From contig JADFQJ010000022.1 in assembly GCA_022561875.1 (NCBI GenBank), positions 1 to 42,664 on the forward strand: a DNA stretch of 42,664 bases. The letters are read 5' to 3'. Source of the stretch: Bacteroidota bacterium (GTDB lineage: Bacteria; Bacteroidota; Bacteroidia; Bacteroidales; VadinHA17). The translations under genes were made by a program, and so were the position numbers. The notes beneath the pieces are model-generated. The model was not told the origin of the DNA. It saw nothing but the letters and a program-made list of their open reading frames with translations, and searched no databases. Position 1 is the stretch's first letter. Every line of letters begins with the position of its first letter. This document shows, piece after piece, positions 16,532-25,548 of the stretch.

Positions 16532-17062
16532 TTATTTTTTATCCTTTTTTTCTTCTGTTTTCTTTATGGTTTTAGTTGCAGATTTTGTTTCAGTGGTTTT
16601 TTTCTTTGCAGTTGCTTTTTTTGCAGCCGGTTTCTTTTGTGGCTTTGCAGCAGTCTTCTTATCCTTTTTTTCAGCCTCAGCTTTCTTTTCAGTTTTTGAT
16701 TCTATTTTCTTTTTATCTGTCTTTACACTTTCCTTTTTCTCATCAGTTCCGGTATCAGCTTTTGTTTTCTTAACAGCTTTAGTTTTTATTGTTTTTGTTT
16801 CTGTGTCAGGTTTAGCCTTAGCTTTGATCTCATCTTTAGTCTCAACCTTTGCCTCGACCTTAGTTTCAACTTTTGTCTCAACCATAGCTTCAACTTCAAC
16901 CTCTTTTTTAGCTTCTTCCTTAACCTTTAATTCCGGCTTAGAAACTATTTGTTTTTTCGGAGGTGCAAATGATTTACTTTTTTTGATTTTCCTGGGTCTC
17001 AGTATACCGTAGGTTCCTGCAAATAATTTACCTCTCCGGGTTTTTCTGTCTCCTTTTCCCAT
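16532..17062 (-). CDS. 30S ribosomal protein bTHX with long Lys/Ala/Glu/Thr-rich extension
   Basis: Residues 1-30 (MGKGDRKTRRGKLFAGTYG, then RPRKIKKSK) are ribosomal protein THX, a short basic peptide that sits in the head of the 30S subunit. The usual protein is about 25-70 residues; here it runs on to 176. The extra 145 residues are low complexity: a first part of alternating acidic/Val/Lys repeats (VETKVETKVEAKVETK) and a second rich in Lys, Ala and Thr (KKPAAKKATAKKKT), like histone-H1-type tails. The extension is in frame with no stop or frameshift visible. It stands alone, convergent to the decayed genes. Confidence 0.8.
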   Translation of the reverse strand: MGKGDRKTRRGKLFAGTYGILRPRKIKKSKSFAPPKKQIVSKPELKVKEEAKKEVEVEAMVETKVETKVEAKVETKDEIKAKAKPDTETKTIKTKAVKKTKADTGTDEKKESVKTDKKKIESKTEKKAEAEKKDKKTAAKPQKKPAAKKATAKKKTTETKSATKTIKKTEEKKDKK

Positions 17063-17200
17063 AATGATTCTTTTAATAAAAATATAATTTGATTTTACGG
17101 TTTTCTAAAATTGCCCCAAAAATACTAATTCTGACGGGAATTCATAGAAATATTTGTCTGAATAAATAGTAATATTACTTTATCTGATGAGAACTTATTG

Positions 17201-17208
17201 TAAATTTG
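17201..17208 (+). promoter_or_regulatory. TAnnTTTG box before the DUF6452 gene
   Basis: TAAATTTG, an exact -7 match, 57 bp before the ATG at 17265; no clear -33 TTTG. Confidence 0.35.
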
Positions 17209-17264
17209 CGGCTTTACCTGGATTAAAATCAGGCAGTACCTGCAATATTATAATAGCTGAATAA

Positions 17265-17735
17265 ATGGAATTTTGGAGAATTGGCTTTCTTTATTTAACA
17301 GGTTTTTGTTTGCTATCTGTTTCGTGCGAATCTGAAAAGTCATGTGAGCAACCTACAGTTTCTATGTTAAAAGCAGGGTTTTATTCAGTTCAGGATAGTA
17401 TACCTGAAGCTGCATCGGTAGATAATTTTACAGTTTACGGGATAGGCAGGGCGGATAGTTTGTTATATGACCAGGCAAACTCTGTAGTTAATTTTGATCT
17501 TCTTCTCTCTCCTTCCGGTGATACTACAGGCTTTGTTCTTACCCTGGGCGCTAAAACTGATACAGTGGTTTTCCTGTATTCCCGTGAGTTGCATCTGCTA
17601 TCGATGGAATGCGGATTTGTCACTTATTATTATATCGAAAATATCAATAATACTTCGAATGCAATTGATTCGATAAAAGTAGTTAATAAAAAAGTAACAA
17701 CCGGCGATGAGGAGAATATTCAAATATACCTTTAG
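17265..17735 (+). CDS. DUF6452-family lipoprotein
   Basis: 156 residues with a lipoprotein signal (LLSVSCESEKSC, Cys about residue 21). The mature part follows the Bacteroidota family pattern: AGFYSVQDS, FTVYGIGRADSLLY, a beta-rich middle with DTTGFVL and DTVVFLYSRELHL, then CGFVTYYYIENI. Located in the periplasm or outer membrane; function unknown. The last 29 bp overlap the start of the DUF6048 gene, and the two families commonly sit together, which suggests one functional unit. Confidence 0.75.
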   Translation: MEFWRIGFLYLTGFCLLSVSCESEKSCEQPTVSMLKAGFYSVQDSIPEAASVDNFTVYGIGRADSLLYDQANSVVNFDLLLSPSGDTTGFVLTLGAKTDTVVFLYSRELHLLSMECGFVTYYYIENINNTSNAIDSIKVVNKKVTTGDEENIQIYL

Positions 17736-18363
17736 TTTGTTCATGTTTGCCTGGCTGACTGCCGGCGCTCAAACAAACGGGCTTGATATAGGAGGATTAA
17801 GGTTTGGGTTTGATATTTCGCGTATTGCCGTGCCGTTCCTTGAGGATGGAAGAGTGGAATACGACGGTTCAATTGATCTCAGGATAAATAAGGACTTGTA
17901 TCCTGTAATTGAAGTTGGCTGGGGCGATTTTGAAACAGAAAAAATAAATTTTAAATACAGGTCAACCGGTTATTCTTTGCGAGCAGGGATTGATAAAAAT
18001 TATCTGAAAAAAGATAATGCTGATGAGATGGGGATGTTTTTCGTTGGGGTCAGGTATGGGTTGAGCTTTTTCAAACATGAATCTCCTTTTCTGAAGATTA
18101 GTGATCCTTACTGGGGTGACTATTACGGCGCAATTCCCATAAAGAACCTGCATGCACATTGGCTGGAATTTACAACAGGGATCAGGGTTGAGATAATTAA
18201 AAACATTTATTTAGGATGGTCATTAAGGGGCAGGTTACTTTTGAATAAATCTGATGATACCAATATGTCTCCGTATTATATACCCGGGTACGGAAAAGTA
18301 AGTGGAAATACCAATATGGGTTTCAGGTATTCGATTTTTTACCAACTGCCTTTAAAGGGTTAA
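17707..18363 (+). CDS. DUF6048-family outer-membrane-like protein
   Basis: 218 residues with a signal peptide ending near TAGAQ. Regular alternating strands and the closing pattern FRYSIFYQLPL look like a small outer-membrane beta-barrel. Typical pieces are RFGFDISRIAVPFL, YPVIEVGWGD, YSLRAGIDKN and FFVGVRYG. It overlaps the DUF6452 gene by 29 bp and is followed by a hairpin that looks like a terminator. Function unknown. Confidence 0.72.
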   Translation: MRRIFKYTFSLFMFAWLTAGAQTNGLDIGGLRFGFDISRIAVPFLEDGRVEYDGSIDLRINKDLYPVIEVGWGDFETEKINFKYRSTGYSLRAGIDKNYLKKDNADEMGMFFVGVRYGLSFFKHESPFLKISDPYWGDYYGAIPIKNLHAHWLEFTTGIRVEIIKNIYLGWSLRGRLLLNKSDDTNMSPYYIPGYGKVSGNTNMGFRYSIFYQLPLKG

Positions 18364-18387
18364 TGATTTATTAACCCTGTCAGAGGT

Positions 18388-18420
18388 TACCAACCCTGAC
18401 GGTGGTTGGGTTTGCTTTTA
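18388..18420 (+). terminator. hairpin plus T-rich run between convergent genes
   Basis: CCAACC (18390-18395) pairs with GGTTGG (18404-18409) across an 8-nt loop and is followed by GTTTGCTTTT. It closes the DUF6048 transcript and may also serve the asnA side. A near repeat of the AACCCTG...GGTT unit precedes it. Confidence 0.5.
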
Positions 18421-19455
18421 TAACAACTTAATTCCGGCTTTATCACAGGATTCAACCATTTTGTCCGGCCAGATACCTGCCTGTACTTCTCCGATATGGG
18501 CTTTGTCTAAAAGATACATACAAAGCCTTGATTGACCTATTCCACCTCCCATTGACAAGGGTAGTTCATCGTTTAATAATCTTTTGTGGAAGTACAATTC
18601 TTTACGGTTTTCATCGCCTGTGATTATTAATTGTTTAAGCAAAGTTTCTTTGTCAACCCTTATACCCATTGAAGAAATTTCATAAGCTGATTCAAGCACA
18701 GGGTTCCAAAGAATAATATCCCCGTTCAGCCCTCTGTATCCTTTGCCGGTTTCAGTTGTCCAGTCATCATAATCAGGAGCTCTTCCGTCATGGGGTTTTC
18801 CATCTGCCAGTTTGCTCCCGATACCAATTATGAATACTGCACCAAAACTTTCCGCAATTCTTTTTTCCCGTTCTTTCGGATTTATATCCGGATATTGCGT
18901 CTGTAATTCCTCTGAATGTATAAATTTTATGGTGTCGGGTAACTTTTCTTTGATCAGAGGGAATTCCTCTGAAACAAGAAATTCCGTTCTCCTGAGTGCA
19001 TTGTATATTTTCTTTACAGTTTGTCTCAGGAAATCAAGGTTCCGGTCTGCCGGTGAAATTATTTTCTCCCAGTCCCATTGATCCACATAAATTGAATGAA
19101 TATTCGAGAGTATTTCATCAGGACGGATAGCATTCATATCAGTATAAATACCTTTTCCATTATAAATTTCCAGGTCAGCCAGCATCAACCGTTTCCATTT
19201 TGCAAGCGACTGCACTATCTCAAACTCTTCATTCTCAATGTCTTTTACTCTGAAAGAGATTGGCTTTTCAACACCATTCAGATCATCATTGATTCCGGTT
19301 CCTTTCTTTACAAACATGGGGGCGGTGATCCTTTTCAGCTTTAGTTCAGCAGCGAGGTTGGTTTGGAAATGATCTTTAATAAACTTAATAGCATGCTCGG
19401 TATTTTTGATGTCGAGCAGACTCTGATAATTTTTTGGAAATGTAAGGTGACTCAT
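18418..19455 (-). CDS. asnA: aspartate-ammonia ligase
   Basis: Makes L-asparagine from aspartate, ammonia and ATP. Class-II-tRNA-synthetase-like fold; the signatures LKRITAPMF, DLNGVEKPISF, LADLEIYNGKG, the RTEFLVSE region, GRAPDYDDW and the C-terminal GGGIGQSRLCMYLL are typical AsnA. The start at 19455 (MSHLTFPKNYQ) is preferred; an upstream ATG at 19482 would add nine residues not found in the family. About 345 residues, standard for Bacteroidota. Monocistronic; convergent with DUF6048. Confidence 0.95.
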   Translation of the reverse strand: MSHLTFPKNYQSLLDIKNTEHAIKFIKDHFQTNLAAELKLKRITAPMFVKKGTGINDDLNGVEKPISFRVKDIENEEFEIVQSLAKWKRLMLADLEIYNGKGIYTDMNAIRPDEILSNIHSIYVDQWDWEKIISPADRNLDFLRQTVKKIYNALRRTEFLVSEEFPLIKEKLPDTIKFIHSEELQTQYPDINPKEREKRIAESFGAVFIIGIGSKLADGKPHDGRAPDYDDWTTETGKGYRGLNGDIILWNPVLESAYEISSMGIRVDKETLLKQLIITGDENRKELYFHKRLLNDELPLSMGGGIGQSRLCMYLLDKAHIGEVQAGIWPDKMVESCDKAGIKLL

Positions 19456-19536
19456 AATTTTTGTTTTATTTATCAGAATCACCGGTTAGCCATTCAAGTC
19501 TTTTCATTATTGAGAATATAGATGAATGATCAAATT

Positions 19537-21231
19537 TTATTCATCGCTTGTTGCATTCTCAAGAGTTTTCATTATACTGAACACAAATGCAGAGGATAGG
19601 AACAACATTACTACCAGCAACAGGAAGAATTGCCACATCTCCCATTTCATCCAGAAAGGTCCTATTAGTCCGGCAAGCAGGTTCCCAATTGCCGTTGATC
19701 CCAGCCAGGCTCCCTGCATAAGCCCGGAAAGGCTTGGAGGAGCAACTCTCGAAACAAAAGAAAGTCCAATTGGGCTATAAAATAATTCTGATATTGTAAG
19801 GCTAAAATAAGTAGCAATCAGCCAGTAGGGAGTAATCCTCATAGCATCTGCAACAGAACCTGCGACAAAATATTTTGGTGCAACAAGGCCTACGACAGCA
19901 ACAATCATAATTACAAAACTTAATCCTGCAAGGGAAAGTCCAATGCCAATCTTTCGCGGAGAACTTGGCTCCAGGCGCCTTTTGTTGAGTGCGGCAAAGA
20001 TTCCTATGACCAGTGGTGTCATGAAAACAATGAAAATAGGATTGAACTGCTGGAATATGATGGGGCTAATAGGCATTTTGGAATCATACCTGCTAATCAC
20101 CATGTAGGCAATTGTAGTACCAATGACCACTATACTCAAGCCTATCATTTTCATGAGTTTACTGTTATTTTTGCCAATTAATAAAACAAGTCCAATAATA
20201 ACAGCAATAATGGGAAGGAATGCCCTGAGGTCAAAAAATGCATAGGTAAAAGTGCTGACCTCAGTAAATGTGTAATCCCGGGCAAAGATGGTTAAGGTAA
20301 AACCATTTTGATGGAAAGCCATCCAAAAGAAGATATTAACTGTAAAGACCAGGCCAAGAGCAACCAGTCTTTTTTTGTATTGCTGAGGTGTAAGTTTAAT
20401 TATGTTTGAGGATTCATTCTTAACCGCTTCTTTGTGCATTATATCAACATGCTTGTATGTTTTACGGAAGCCCACAAAGATGAGCAGGGAAATAAAGATA
20501 CTTACTGCTGCAATACCGAAACCCAGACTGTAGGATTTACTGAGTGTATCGATATAATGCTGACTAAAATCGGCGAGGTTGGTAAATTCATAAACAGTAT
20601 CCGGAAGGATCGAAGATTTCGCCAATTCCATATATTCACCGGCCTTATCATAAACACCTCCTTCTTGTAAAGTATTCAGGTAGTTATGAGCCATATTAGG
20701 AATATTGGCATTATAAACCAGGTCTCCTTTTTTCATGATCCACTTGCTCATGGCCTGGGCAGCAGATGGGGCAAAAAAGGCCCCTACATTAATTCCCATG
20801 TAAAAAATCCAGAAAGCAGCATCTCTGAATTTGTCGAGTTTTGAATCATCGTAAAGCTTTCCTACAAGAGCTTGCAGATTGCCTTTAAAAAAGCCGGTTC
20901 CAAAAGAGATAATGGTAAGGGATATGTATATAATAGATTTCTCCAAACCGGGTTGTGACAGTAATAAATAACCTGCGATCATAAGGATAATCCCCAGAGT
21001 AATGGTTTTCCTAAAACCCAGAAGCTTGTCGGCAATGATCCCACCCAGAAGAGGAATAAAATAAATGCCGAATAGAAATGTTCCGTATACCCGGCCAGCT
21101 TCTTCAGCATTCATGCCAAATCTGGCCTGCAGGAAAAGAATAAATATAGCAAGCATTGTATAGTACCCAAAACGCTCACCCATATTTGCGAATAAAAAGA
21201 CATAAAGTCCTTTTGGATGTCCTTTTAACAT
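19537..21231 (-). CDS. POT/PTR2-family proton-dependent peptide transporter
   Basis: 564-residue, 12-14 TM inner-membrane protein that takes up di- and tripeptides with protons. The N-terminal MGERFGYYTM is the family's ERFxYY motif, but the first Glu of the classical ExxERFxYY is Asn16 here. Other marks: the FKGNLQALVG segment, FWIFYMGINVGAFFAP (PTR2 signature), and the late SELFYSPIGLSFVSRVAPP. A periplasmic insertion lies around residues 180-225. It fits a peptide-using lifestyle along with PepD and the hydroxyproline enzyme. Ends 81 bp upstream of asnA, same strand. Confidence 0.9.
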   Translation of the reverse strand: MLKGHPKGLYVFLFANMGERFGYYTMLAIFILFLQARFGMNAEEAGRVYGTFLFGIYFIPLLGGIIADKLLGFRKTITLGIILMIAGYLLLSQPGLEKSIIYISLTIISFGTGFFKGNLQALVGKLYDDSKLDKFRDAAFWIFYMGINVGAFFAPSAAQAMSKWIMKKGDLVYNANIPNMAHNYLNTLQEGGVYDKAGEYMELAKSSILPDTVYEFTNLADFSQHYIDTLSKSYSLGFGIAAVSIFISLLIFVGFRKTYKHVDIMHKEAVKNESSNIIKLTPQQYKKRLVALGLVFTVNIFFWMAFHQNGFTLTIFARDYTFTEVSTFTYAFFDLRAFLPIIAVIIGLVLLIGKNNSKLMKMIGLSIVVIGTTIAYMVISRYDSKMPISPIIFQQFNPIFIVFMTPLVIGIFAALNKRRLEPSSPRKIGIGLSLAGLSFVIMIVAVVGLVAPKYFVAGSVADAMRITPYWLIATYFSLTISELFYSPIGLSFVSRVAPPSLSGLMQGAWLGSTAIGNLLAGLIGPFWMKWEMWQFFLLLVVMLFLSSAFVFSIMKTLENATSDE

Positions 21232-21357
21232 GATATTTGTTTATTAAAATTAGAGATCTAAAAAAATAATTGGAACAAATATAAACAACTTTTTCAAACC
21301 GGTAGACAGACACTAATTAGTTTGCAACTATACAGTGCCTTAAGTTTGGAATGCTAA

Positions 21358-21585
21358 ATGAAGAAGCGCCTAAAGCGCCTAAAGTTATAAATTACTAAAC
21401 CTCTAACCTTACTCATCTCTCTTACTTCTACATTCTATATTCAAAATTTTACATTCTACATTCTTCTAAAGTGTTACGAGTTTCGGGTTACGAGTTCACG
21501 CCTCTTCGGCCCTTTGCTCTTCTCTCTTCACTTTTGCCTTCTGCCTTTTGCCTTTTGCCTTTTTTTTTCCTTACTCAACTCACTC
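21358..21585. repeat. word-repeat island
   Basis: Successive short-word blocks: GCGCCTAAA twice, ACATTCTA-type words, GTTACGAG-type words (complement of CGTAAC), then a pyrimidine-rich TGCCTTTTGCCTTT block. The 18-mer at 21535-21552 is the exact reverse complement of 24532-24549. Confidence 0.6.
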
Positions 21586-21664
21586 ACCTGCTTACCTTAT
21601 TTAACTTTAGCTCACTTTAAGTGTTTTGAAATATGTCAAAGATTTTTTATTTGTCCGTGAAGAG

Positions 21665-21704
21665 ATTATTTTTGTGCATGGATACCCCTAACCACAAAAA
21701 TAAT
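21665..21704 (+). promoter_or_regulatory. 12-bp inverted repeat overlapping a -7 box before nnr
   Basis: ATTATTTTTGTG (21665-21676) and CACAAAAATAAT (21693-21704) are exact complements around a 16-nt loop. The first arm contains TATTTTTG, a perfect TAnnTTTG (21667-21674). It may be a promoter with an overlapping operator; no well-spaced -33 was found. Confidence 0.4.
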
Positions 21705-21743
21705 TAGATTTTAACAGATACCTGGAAAGTGAGTTTTTTAGTT

Positions 21744-23276
21744 ATGGATGAAGATTTAGTCAGAAAAATATTTCGCTCAGAACAGGTAAGAGTAATTGAT
21801 GAATATACAATTTCCAATGAACCAATTACTTCTATTGACCTGATGGAGCGTGCAGCAGATACTGTTTTTCAATGGATACTTAACCGCTATGAAAACAATA
21901 AGAAAATAAAAATTTTCGTGGGACCGGGGAATAACGGTGGAGACGGGTTGGCTGTGTCAAGGATGCTGGCAGGGGAAAATTATTCGGTTATGGTTTACCA
22001 TGTGAAATTTACTGAAAACTGTTCTAAGGATTGGGGTATTAATTATCAACGGCTTAAAGATCAGGAGAAAGCCCATGTTAACATTTTGACAGGGGCGAAT
22101 ACTCTACCACGAATCAGTCCTGATGACCTGGTAATTGATGCTGTTTTCGGATCAGGCCTGAACAGACCTGTTAAAGGGTTTCCGGCTGAGATAGTTGATC
22201 ATATTAATACTTCCGGTGCAGAAGTTATTGCTATTGATATACCCTCCGGTCTGTTTAGCGAGGATAATTCGGAGAATGATCCCGGGCATATAATTTCAGC
22301 CCGTTATACTCTTAGTTTCCAGTTTCCAAAACTGGCATTTTTCTTTCCGGATAATGAGAAGTTTGTTGGTGAATGGAATGTTCTTCCTATAGGGTTACAC
22401 CGGGAGATAATCAAATCGACACCTGCAAATTATTATTACCTGACCGGCAGTTTTATAAAAAGTAAACTAAAATTAAGATCAAAATTCTCCCATAAAGGAA
22501 CTTTTGGTCATGCATTGCTTATATCAGGACATTACGGAAGAATGGGAGCCGCAGTGCTTGCCTCCCGCGCCTGCCTCAGGACGGGGACAGGACTGGTAAC
22601 TTCTCATATTCCTCGTAAAGGGTACGAAATTATTCAAAACAGTGTTCCTGAAGCAATGATCAGTTTTGACGAATCAGATATATTTTTTTCAACTATGCCG
22701 GATATTGAACAGTACGATGCGATAGGGATTGGTCCTGCTATCGGTATGAAGAACAATACCCAAAAAGCTTTCAGAGAATTACTGGAAACAATAAAAGTCC
22801 CTCTTGTTATTGATGCAGATGGTATCAATATCCTGGGGGAGAATAAAGAGTGGTTAGAGAAATTACCAAAAAACACTGTTCTGACACCTCATCCTAAAGA
22901 ATTTGAGCGTATAGCCGGTAAAACACCGGATGGCTATAACCGGATACAAAAACTGATTAAATTTGCTAAAAAATACAGCATATACGTTGTGCTTAAAGGA
23001 GCATATACAGCAATTGCCTGTCCGGATGGTTTATGTTATTTTAATACCACCGGAAATCCGGGAATGGCTACAGCGGGTAGCGGTGATGTGCTGACAGGCG
23101 TGATATTATCGTTGCTTGGGCAGGGATATAGCCCCGGTGATGCCGCTATGACAGGAGTTTATTTGCACGGGTTGGCAGGAGACCATGGTGCAAAGGTACT
23201 TGGAGAGGAATCACTGATTGCGGATGATATTATTAGTTATCTTGGAATGGCTTTTTGTGAATTACGGGATTCCTGA
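21744..23276 (+). CDS. nnr: bifunctional NAD(P)H-hydrate epimerase / ADP-dependent dehydratase
   Basis: Repairs hydrated NADH and NADPH: the N-terminal YjeF_N domain (about residues 1-210) epimerises R and S hydrates; the C-terminal ribokinase-like domain (about 230-505) removes water using ADP. Seen are EQVRVIDEYTI, SIDLMERAA, VGPGNNGGDGLAV, then KFSHKGTFGHALLI, GPAIG, DADGIN, LTPHPKEF and the phosphate-binding NPGMATAGSGDVLTG. About 510 residues, the usual fused form. The ATG at 21744 (MDEDLVRKIF) was chosen; an in-frame GTG lies 15 bp upstream. Confidence 0.95.
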   Translation: MDEDLVRKIFRSEQVRVIDEYTISNEPITSIDLMERAADTVFQWILNRYENNKKIKIFVGPGNNGGDGLAVSRMLAGENYSVMVYHVKFTENCSKDWGINYQRLKDQEKAHVNILTGANTLPRISPDDLVIDAVFGSGLNRPVKGFPAEIVDHINTSGAEVIAIDIPSGLFSEDNSENDPGHIISARYTLSFQFPKLAFFFPDNEKFVGEWNVLPIGLHREIIKSTPANYYYLTGSFIKSKLKLRSKFSHKGTFGHALLISGHYGRMGAAVLASRACLRTGTGLVTSHIPRKGYEIIQNSVPEAMISFDESDIFFSTMPDIEQYDAIGIGPAIGMKNNTQKAFRELLETIKVPLVIDADGINILGENKEWLEKLPKNTVLTPHPKEFERIAGKTPDGYNRIQKLIKFAKKYSIYVVLKGAYTAIACPDGLCYFNTTGNPGMATAGSGDVLTGVILSLLGQGYSPGDAAMTGVYLHGLAGDHGAKVLGEESLIADDIISYLGMAFCELRDS

Positions 23277-23376
23277 CCTGATTAATTACCTGCGGTGAGT
23301 TTCTCTTCGTTCAGGTTCAATAATTAATCAGGAGTTCAAAGTTTAAAAATCATTTTAATTCAAAAAAAACAAAATC

Positions 23377-24516
23377 ATGAAGACCTTGATTAAAACCCTG
23401 AGTACTGTTTTTATACTAACATTTTTTTACGGATGTGAAATACCCATGCTAACCCATTCAACGGTTACTCCTCTGGGTGATCGTCAGAGTATCTCAGCAG
23501 GAAGCATAATTTATTCTTTGCCGCAAACAACGTTTCATATCGAGGTTACAGCAAAGAAAACTGTTTATAAGCAAGGACCTTATCGTCGTTATGCTGAAAA
23601 ATATCTTGGCATATCGGAAAAATTTCCTGAAAGTTCGGTAAAATGGACTATTCACGATGTGAAAATTTCTTCATATGAGGAAATTGATCCGGATCGCTAT
23701 TATGTTATCAAAAGTGATGGGTATTTTGAGACTAACGCATTGGCAATGACAAAGGTCGGATTGATACTTATTCCTGATCCGGAGATTTATAACAGTAAAC
23801 CTACCCTGACGGGAATGGTAAATGAAAGACCGGAAAGAATATATTTTACAGACCTTTCCATTAAAGGAAATTTTAAAGAGGAAATTAAATATGCAAGTGA
23901 TGTTCTGCAAACAGATACTGCTTTGTTCATTCAGGCTCCCGTTTTTATGAAGAAGGAAAAAATCCCAAAGACCACTGAAGAAAAAGCAAGGGAAGTGGCG
24001 GATTTTATATACAAATTAAAGAATAAGAGATTGGAGCTTTTGGGTGAACCTTATGACATTTATATTGATGGCGGAGGATTTGAATATATTATTGAGGAGA
24101 TGAAAAGCCTGGAGAAAGAATATACAGCCCTGTTTACAGGTATTACATATTCAGAGGTTTATAAAGCATCATTTGGATACACACCGGGTGAAGAGATATC
24201 AGGTAAACCTGAGGTATTATTCCGTTTCTCGGAAGATAATGGCATCCTGCCATCGACAGATCTGACCGGCAGACCTGTTGTTTTGGAGTTTATTAGTGAG
24301 AGAAAAACTGCTGCCCTTGCCCCGGTAGTAATAGAACCATTTGTTCCGCAAAGTGAGGAAATGAATTCATCTGTTCCACTTTATTATCGTATCCCTGATG
24401 TTGTTGAAGCCAGGGTGCTGGATGGTCGCAAAATGCTGGCGCATAAGAAAGCTCTGGTTTATCAGTTCGGGAAATTGGTGAACCTTCCTTCAAATTTCCT
24501 GATCAGGCAGAAATAG
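23377..24516 (+). CDS. DUF4831-family lipoprotein
   Basis: 379 residues with a lipoprotein signal (FFYGCEIP, Cys about residue 20). The body matches the DUF4831 pattern: GSIIYSLPQTTFHIEV near the start, then YRRYAEKYLGI, the repeated DRYYVIK type beta segments, a helix-rich centre (EEKAREVADFIYKLK), YDIYIDGGGFEYIIEEM, and a beta-rich end with PLYYRIPDVVEARV. Probably exported and membrane-attached; function unknown. It follows nnr by 100 bp, in the same direction. Confidence 0.8.
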   Translation: MKTLIKTLSTVFILTFFYGCEIPMLTHSTVTPLGDRQSISAGSIIYSLPQTTFHIEVTAKKTVYKQGPYRRYAEKYLGISEKFPESSVKWTIHDVKISSYEEIDPDRYYVIKSDGYFETNALAMTKVGLILIPDPEIYNSKPTLTGMVNERPERIYFTDLSIKGNFKEEIKYASDVLQTDTALFIQAPVFMKKEKIPKTTEEKAREVADFIYKLKNKRLELLGEPYDIYIDGGGFEYIIEEMKSLEKEYTALFTGITYSEVYKASFGYTPGEEISGKPEVLFRFSEDNGILPSTDLTGRPVVLEFISERKTAALAPVVIEPFVPQSEEMNSSVPLYYRIPDVVEARVLDGRKMLAHKKALVYQFGKLVNLPSNFLIRQK

Positions 24517-24531
24517 TTTCTGGTTACTCGA

Positions 24532-24615
24532 GGCAAAAGGCAGAAGGCAGAAGGCAAAAAGCAGAACATTCTTAACCCGTAACCCGTAACACGTAACACG
24601 TAAAACTCGTAACTC
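24532..24615. repeat. word-repeat island after the DUF4831 gene
   Basis: AAGGCAG units (24532-24565) followed by four CGTAAC-type units (about 24573-24612). The 18-mer GGCAAAAGGCAGAAGGCA at 24532-24549 recurs inverted at 21535-21552. Confidence 0.6.
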
Positions 24616-24636
24616 TGCCTCCCAGCGCCCCGTATC

Positions 24637-25170
24637 CTACTTAATTCCACTTTCAAAAGAAGCCTGAAATTCATCCCACCTCTTTGTTTTATAGTGATCA
24701 TTGGCAAAATAGAGTAGCATAGGTTCAATCCTTTCAGGTGAATAGTACCCGGGAATAGTTGATAATAATTGCAGATCTTCTGACATATATGCAACCGACG
24801 GATAAGACATTTGCCCCTTTAGAAGTGCAACAGCCAGTTGGTGGGGGCTCCTTGATCTTCCTCCTTCATTAATAAAGGTTTTTCCATCAAATTCAATGGG
24901 TTCTTTCGATTCTGCATCGAACTTAACAGGGTAATATTCCCTGTTAAGGATTCTGGCGATTTCCGGATGTTCAAATGTTTCTTTATCCATCTTTTTACAC
25001 CACCCGCACCAGTCGGTATAAACATCAATGAAAAGTTTCTTTGGATTTTCTTTTGAAAGTTTAACTGCCTCCTGGAAAGTGTACCATTTTACTCTTTTAA
25101 CGGTTTCTTGTCCTGATGAAACGGAGAAACTTAAAAAAAATACTAAAAATACCGGAATAATCTTTTTCAT
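24637..25170 (-). CDS. exported thioredoxin-fold protein (WCGWC)
   Basis: 177 residues with a signal peptide ending near FSVSSGQ, then a thioredoxin-like domain of the YyaL/DUF255-like kind with the redox motif DWCGWCKKMD and a later cis-Pro segment MSYPSVAYM. Likely a periplasmic thiol-disulfide protein. The start at 25170 (MKKIIPVFLVFF) gives a normal signal peptide; the ATG at 25200 adds ten charged residues. Single gene, convergent with DUF4831. Confidence 0.82.
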   Translation of the reverse strand: MKKIIPVFLVFFLSFSVSSGQETVKRVKWYTFQEAVKLSKENPKKLFIDVYTDWCGWCKKMDKETFEHPEIARILNREYYPVKFDAESKEPIEFDGKTFINEGGRSRSPHQLAVALLKGQMSYPSVAYMSEDLQLLSTIPGYYSPERIEPMLLYFANDHYKTKRWDEFQASFESGIK

Positions 25171-25548
25171 ATATTTAGAATGTTTTTTCAATAGTATCAA
25201 ATTTGTTTTTGATAATCACAAAAATAATACCAGATATGAAAATATTGTCATAATTGCACATAATTCTTTATACGAAAATCCGGGATAAAGTTTCGGGAAA
25301 AAGGGAATAAAGTGAATAGTGAAATGTTGAAAGTTTGTAAAGTTCAACGCTTTCTTTTCACTTTATTACTTTATAACTTTTAACTTTTTGGAATATTCCG
25401 GGATAACTATGCATTATCATGAAGACCCTTATTTAACCTTAAATTATCCGAAGTATGTCCCAAAATATATTCCTGAATTATTAACTCCCTCAATATTTTT
25501 CTTATTTTTATGCCTTTCAATTTAAACTGTTTAAATAAAGATCAGAAT
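25171..25548. other. divergent intergenic region with inverted repeats
   Basis: 378 bp between the thioredoxin-like gene and the MFS gene. Holds an 11-bp perfect inverted repeat, AATAAAGTGAA (25306-25316) and TTCACTTTATT (25357-25367), with a nested GTTGAA/TTCAAC, and the 18-mer TATGCATTATCATGAAGA (25408-25425), which recurs at 36500-36517. No gene seen. Confidence 0.5.

Larger units (their letters stand above)
21232..21743. other. gene-free divergent region with a long repeat island
   Basis: About 510 bp between the divergent POT and nnr genes. It holds a repeat island (21358-21585), a 12-bp inverted repeat with an embedded -7 box (21665-21704), and no credible gene. Confidence 0.6.

Noticed and set aside
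16566-17012. 148-residue Phe/Ser/Val-rich membrane-like ORF on the plus strand
   Set aside because: It is the antisense of the Lys-rich bTHX tail (Lys codons read as Phe/Leu); no family resemblance.
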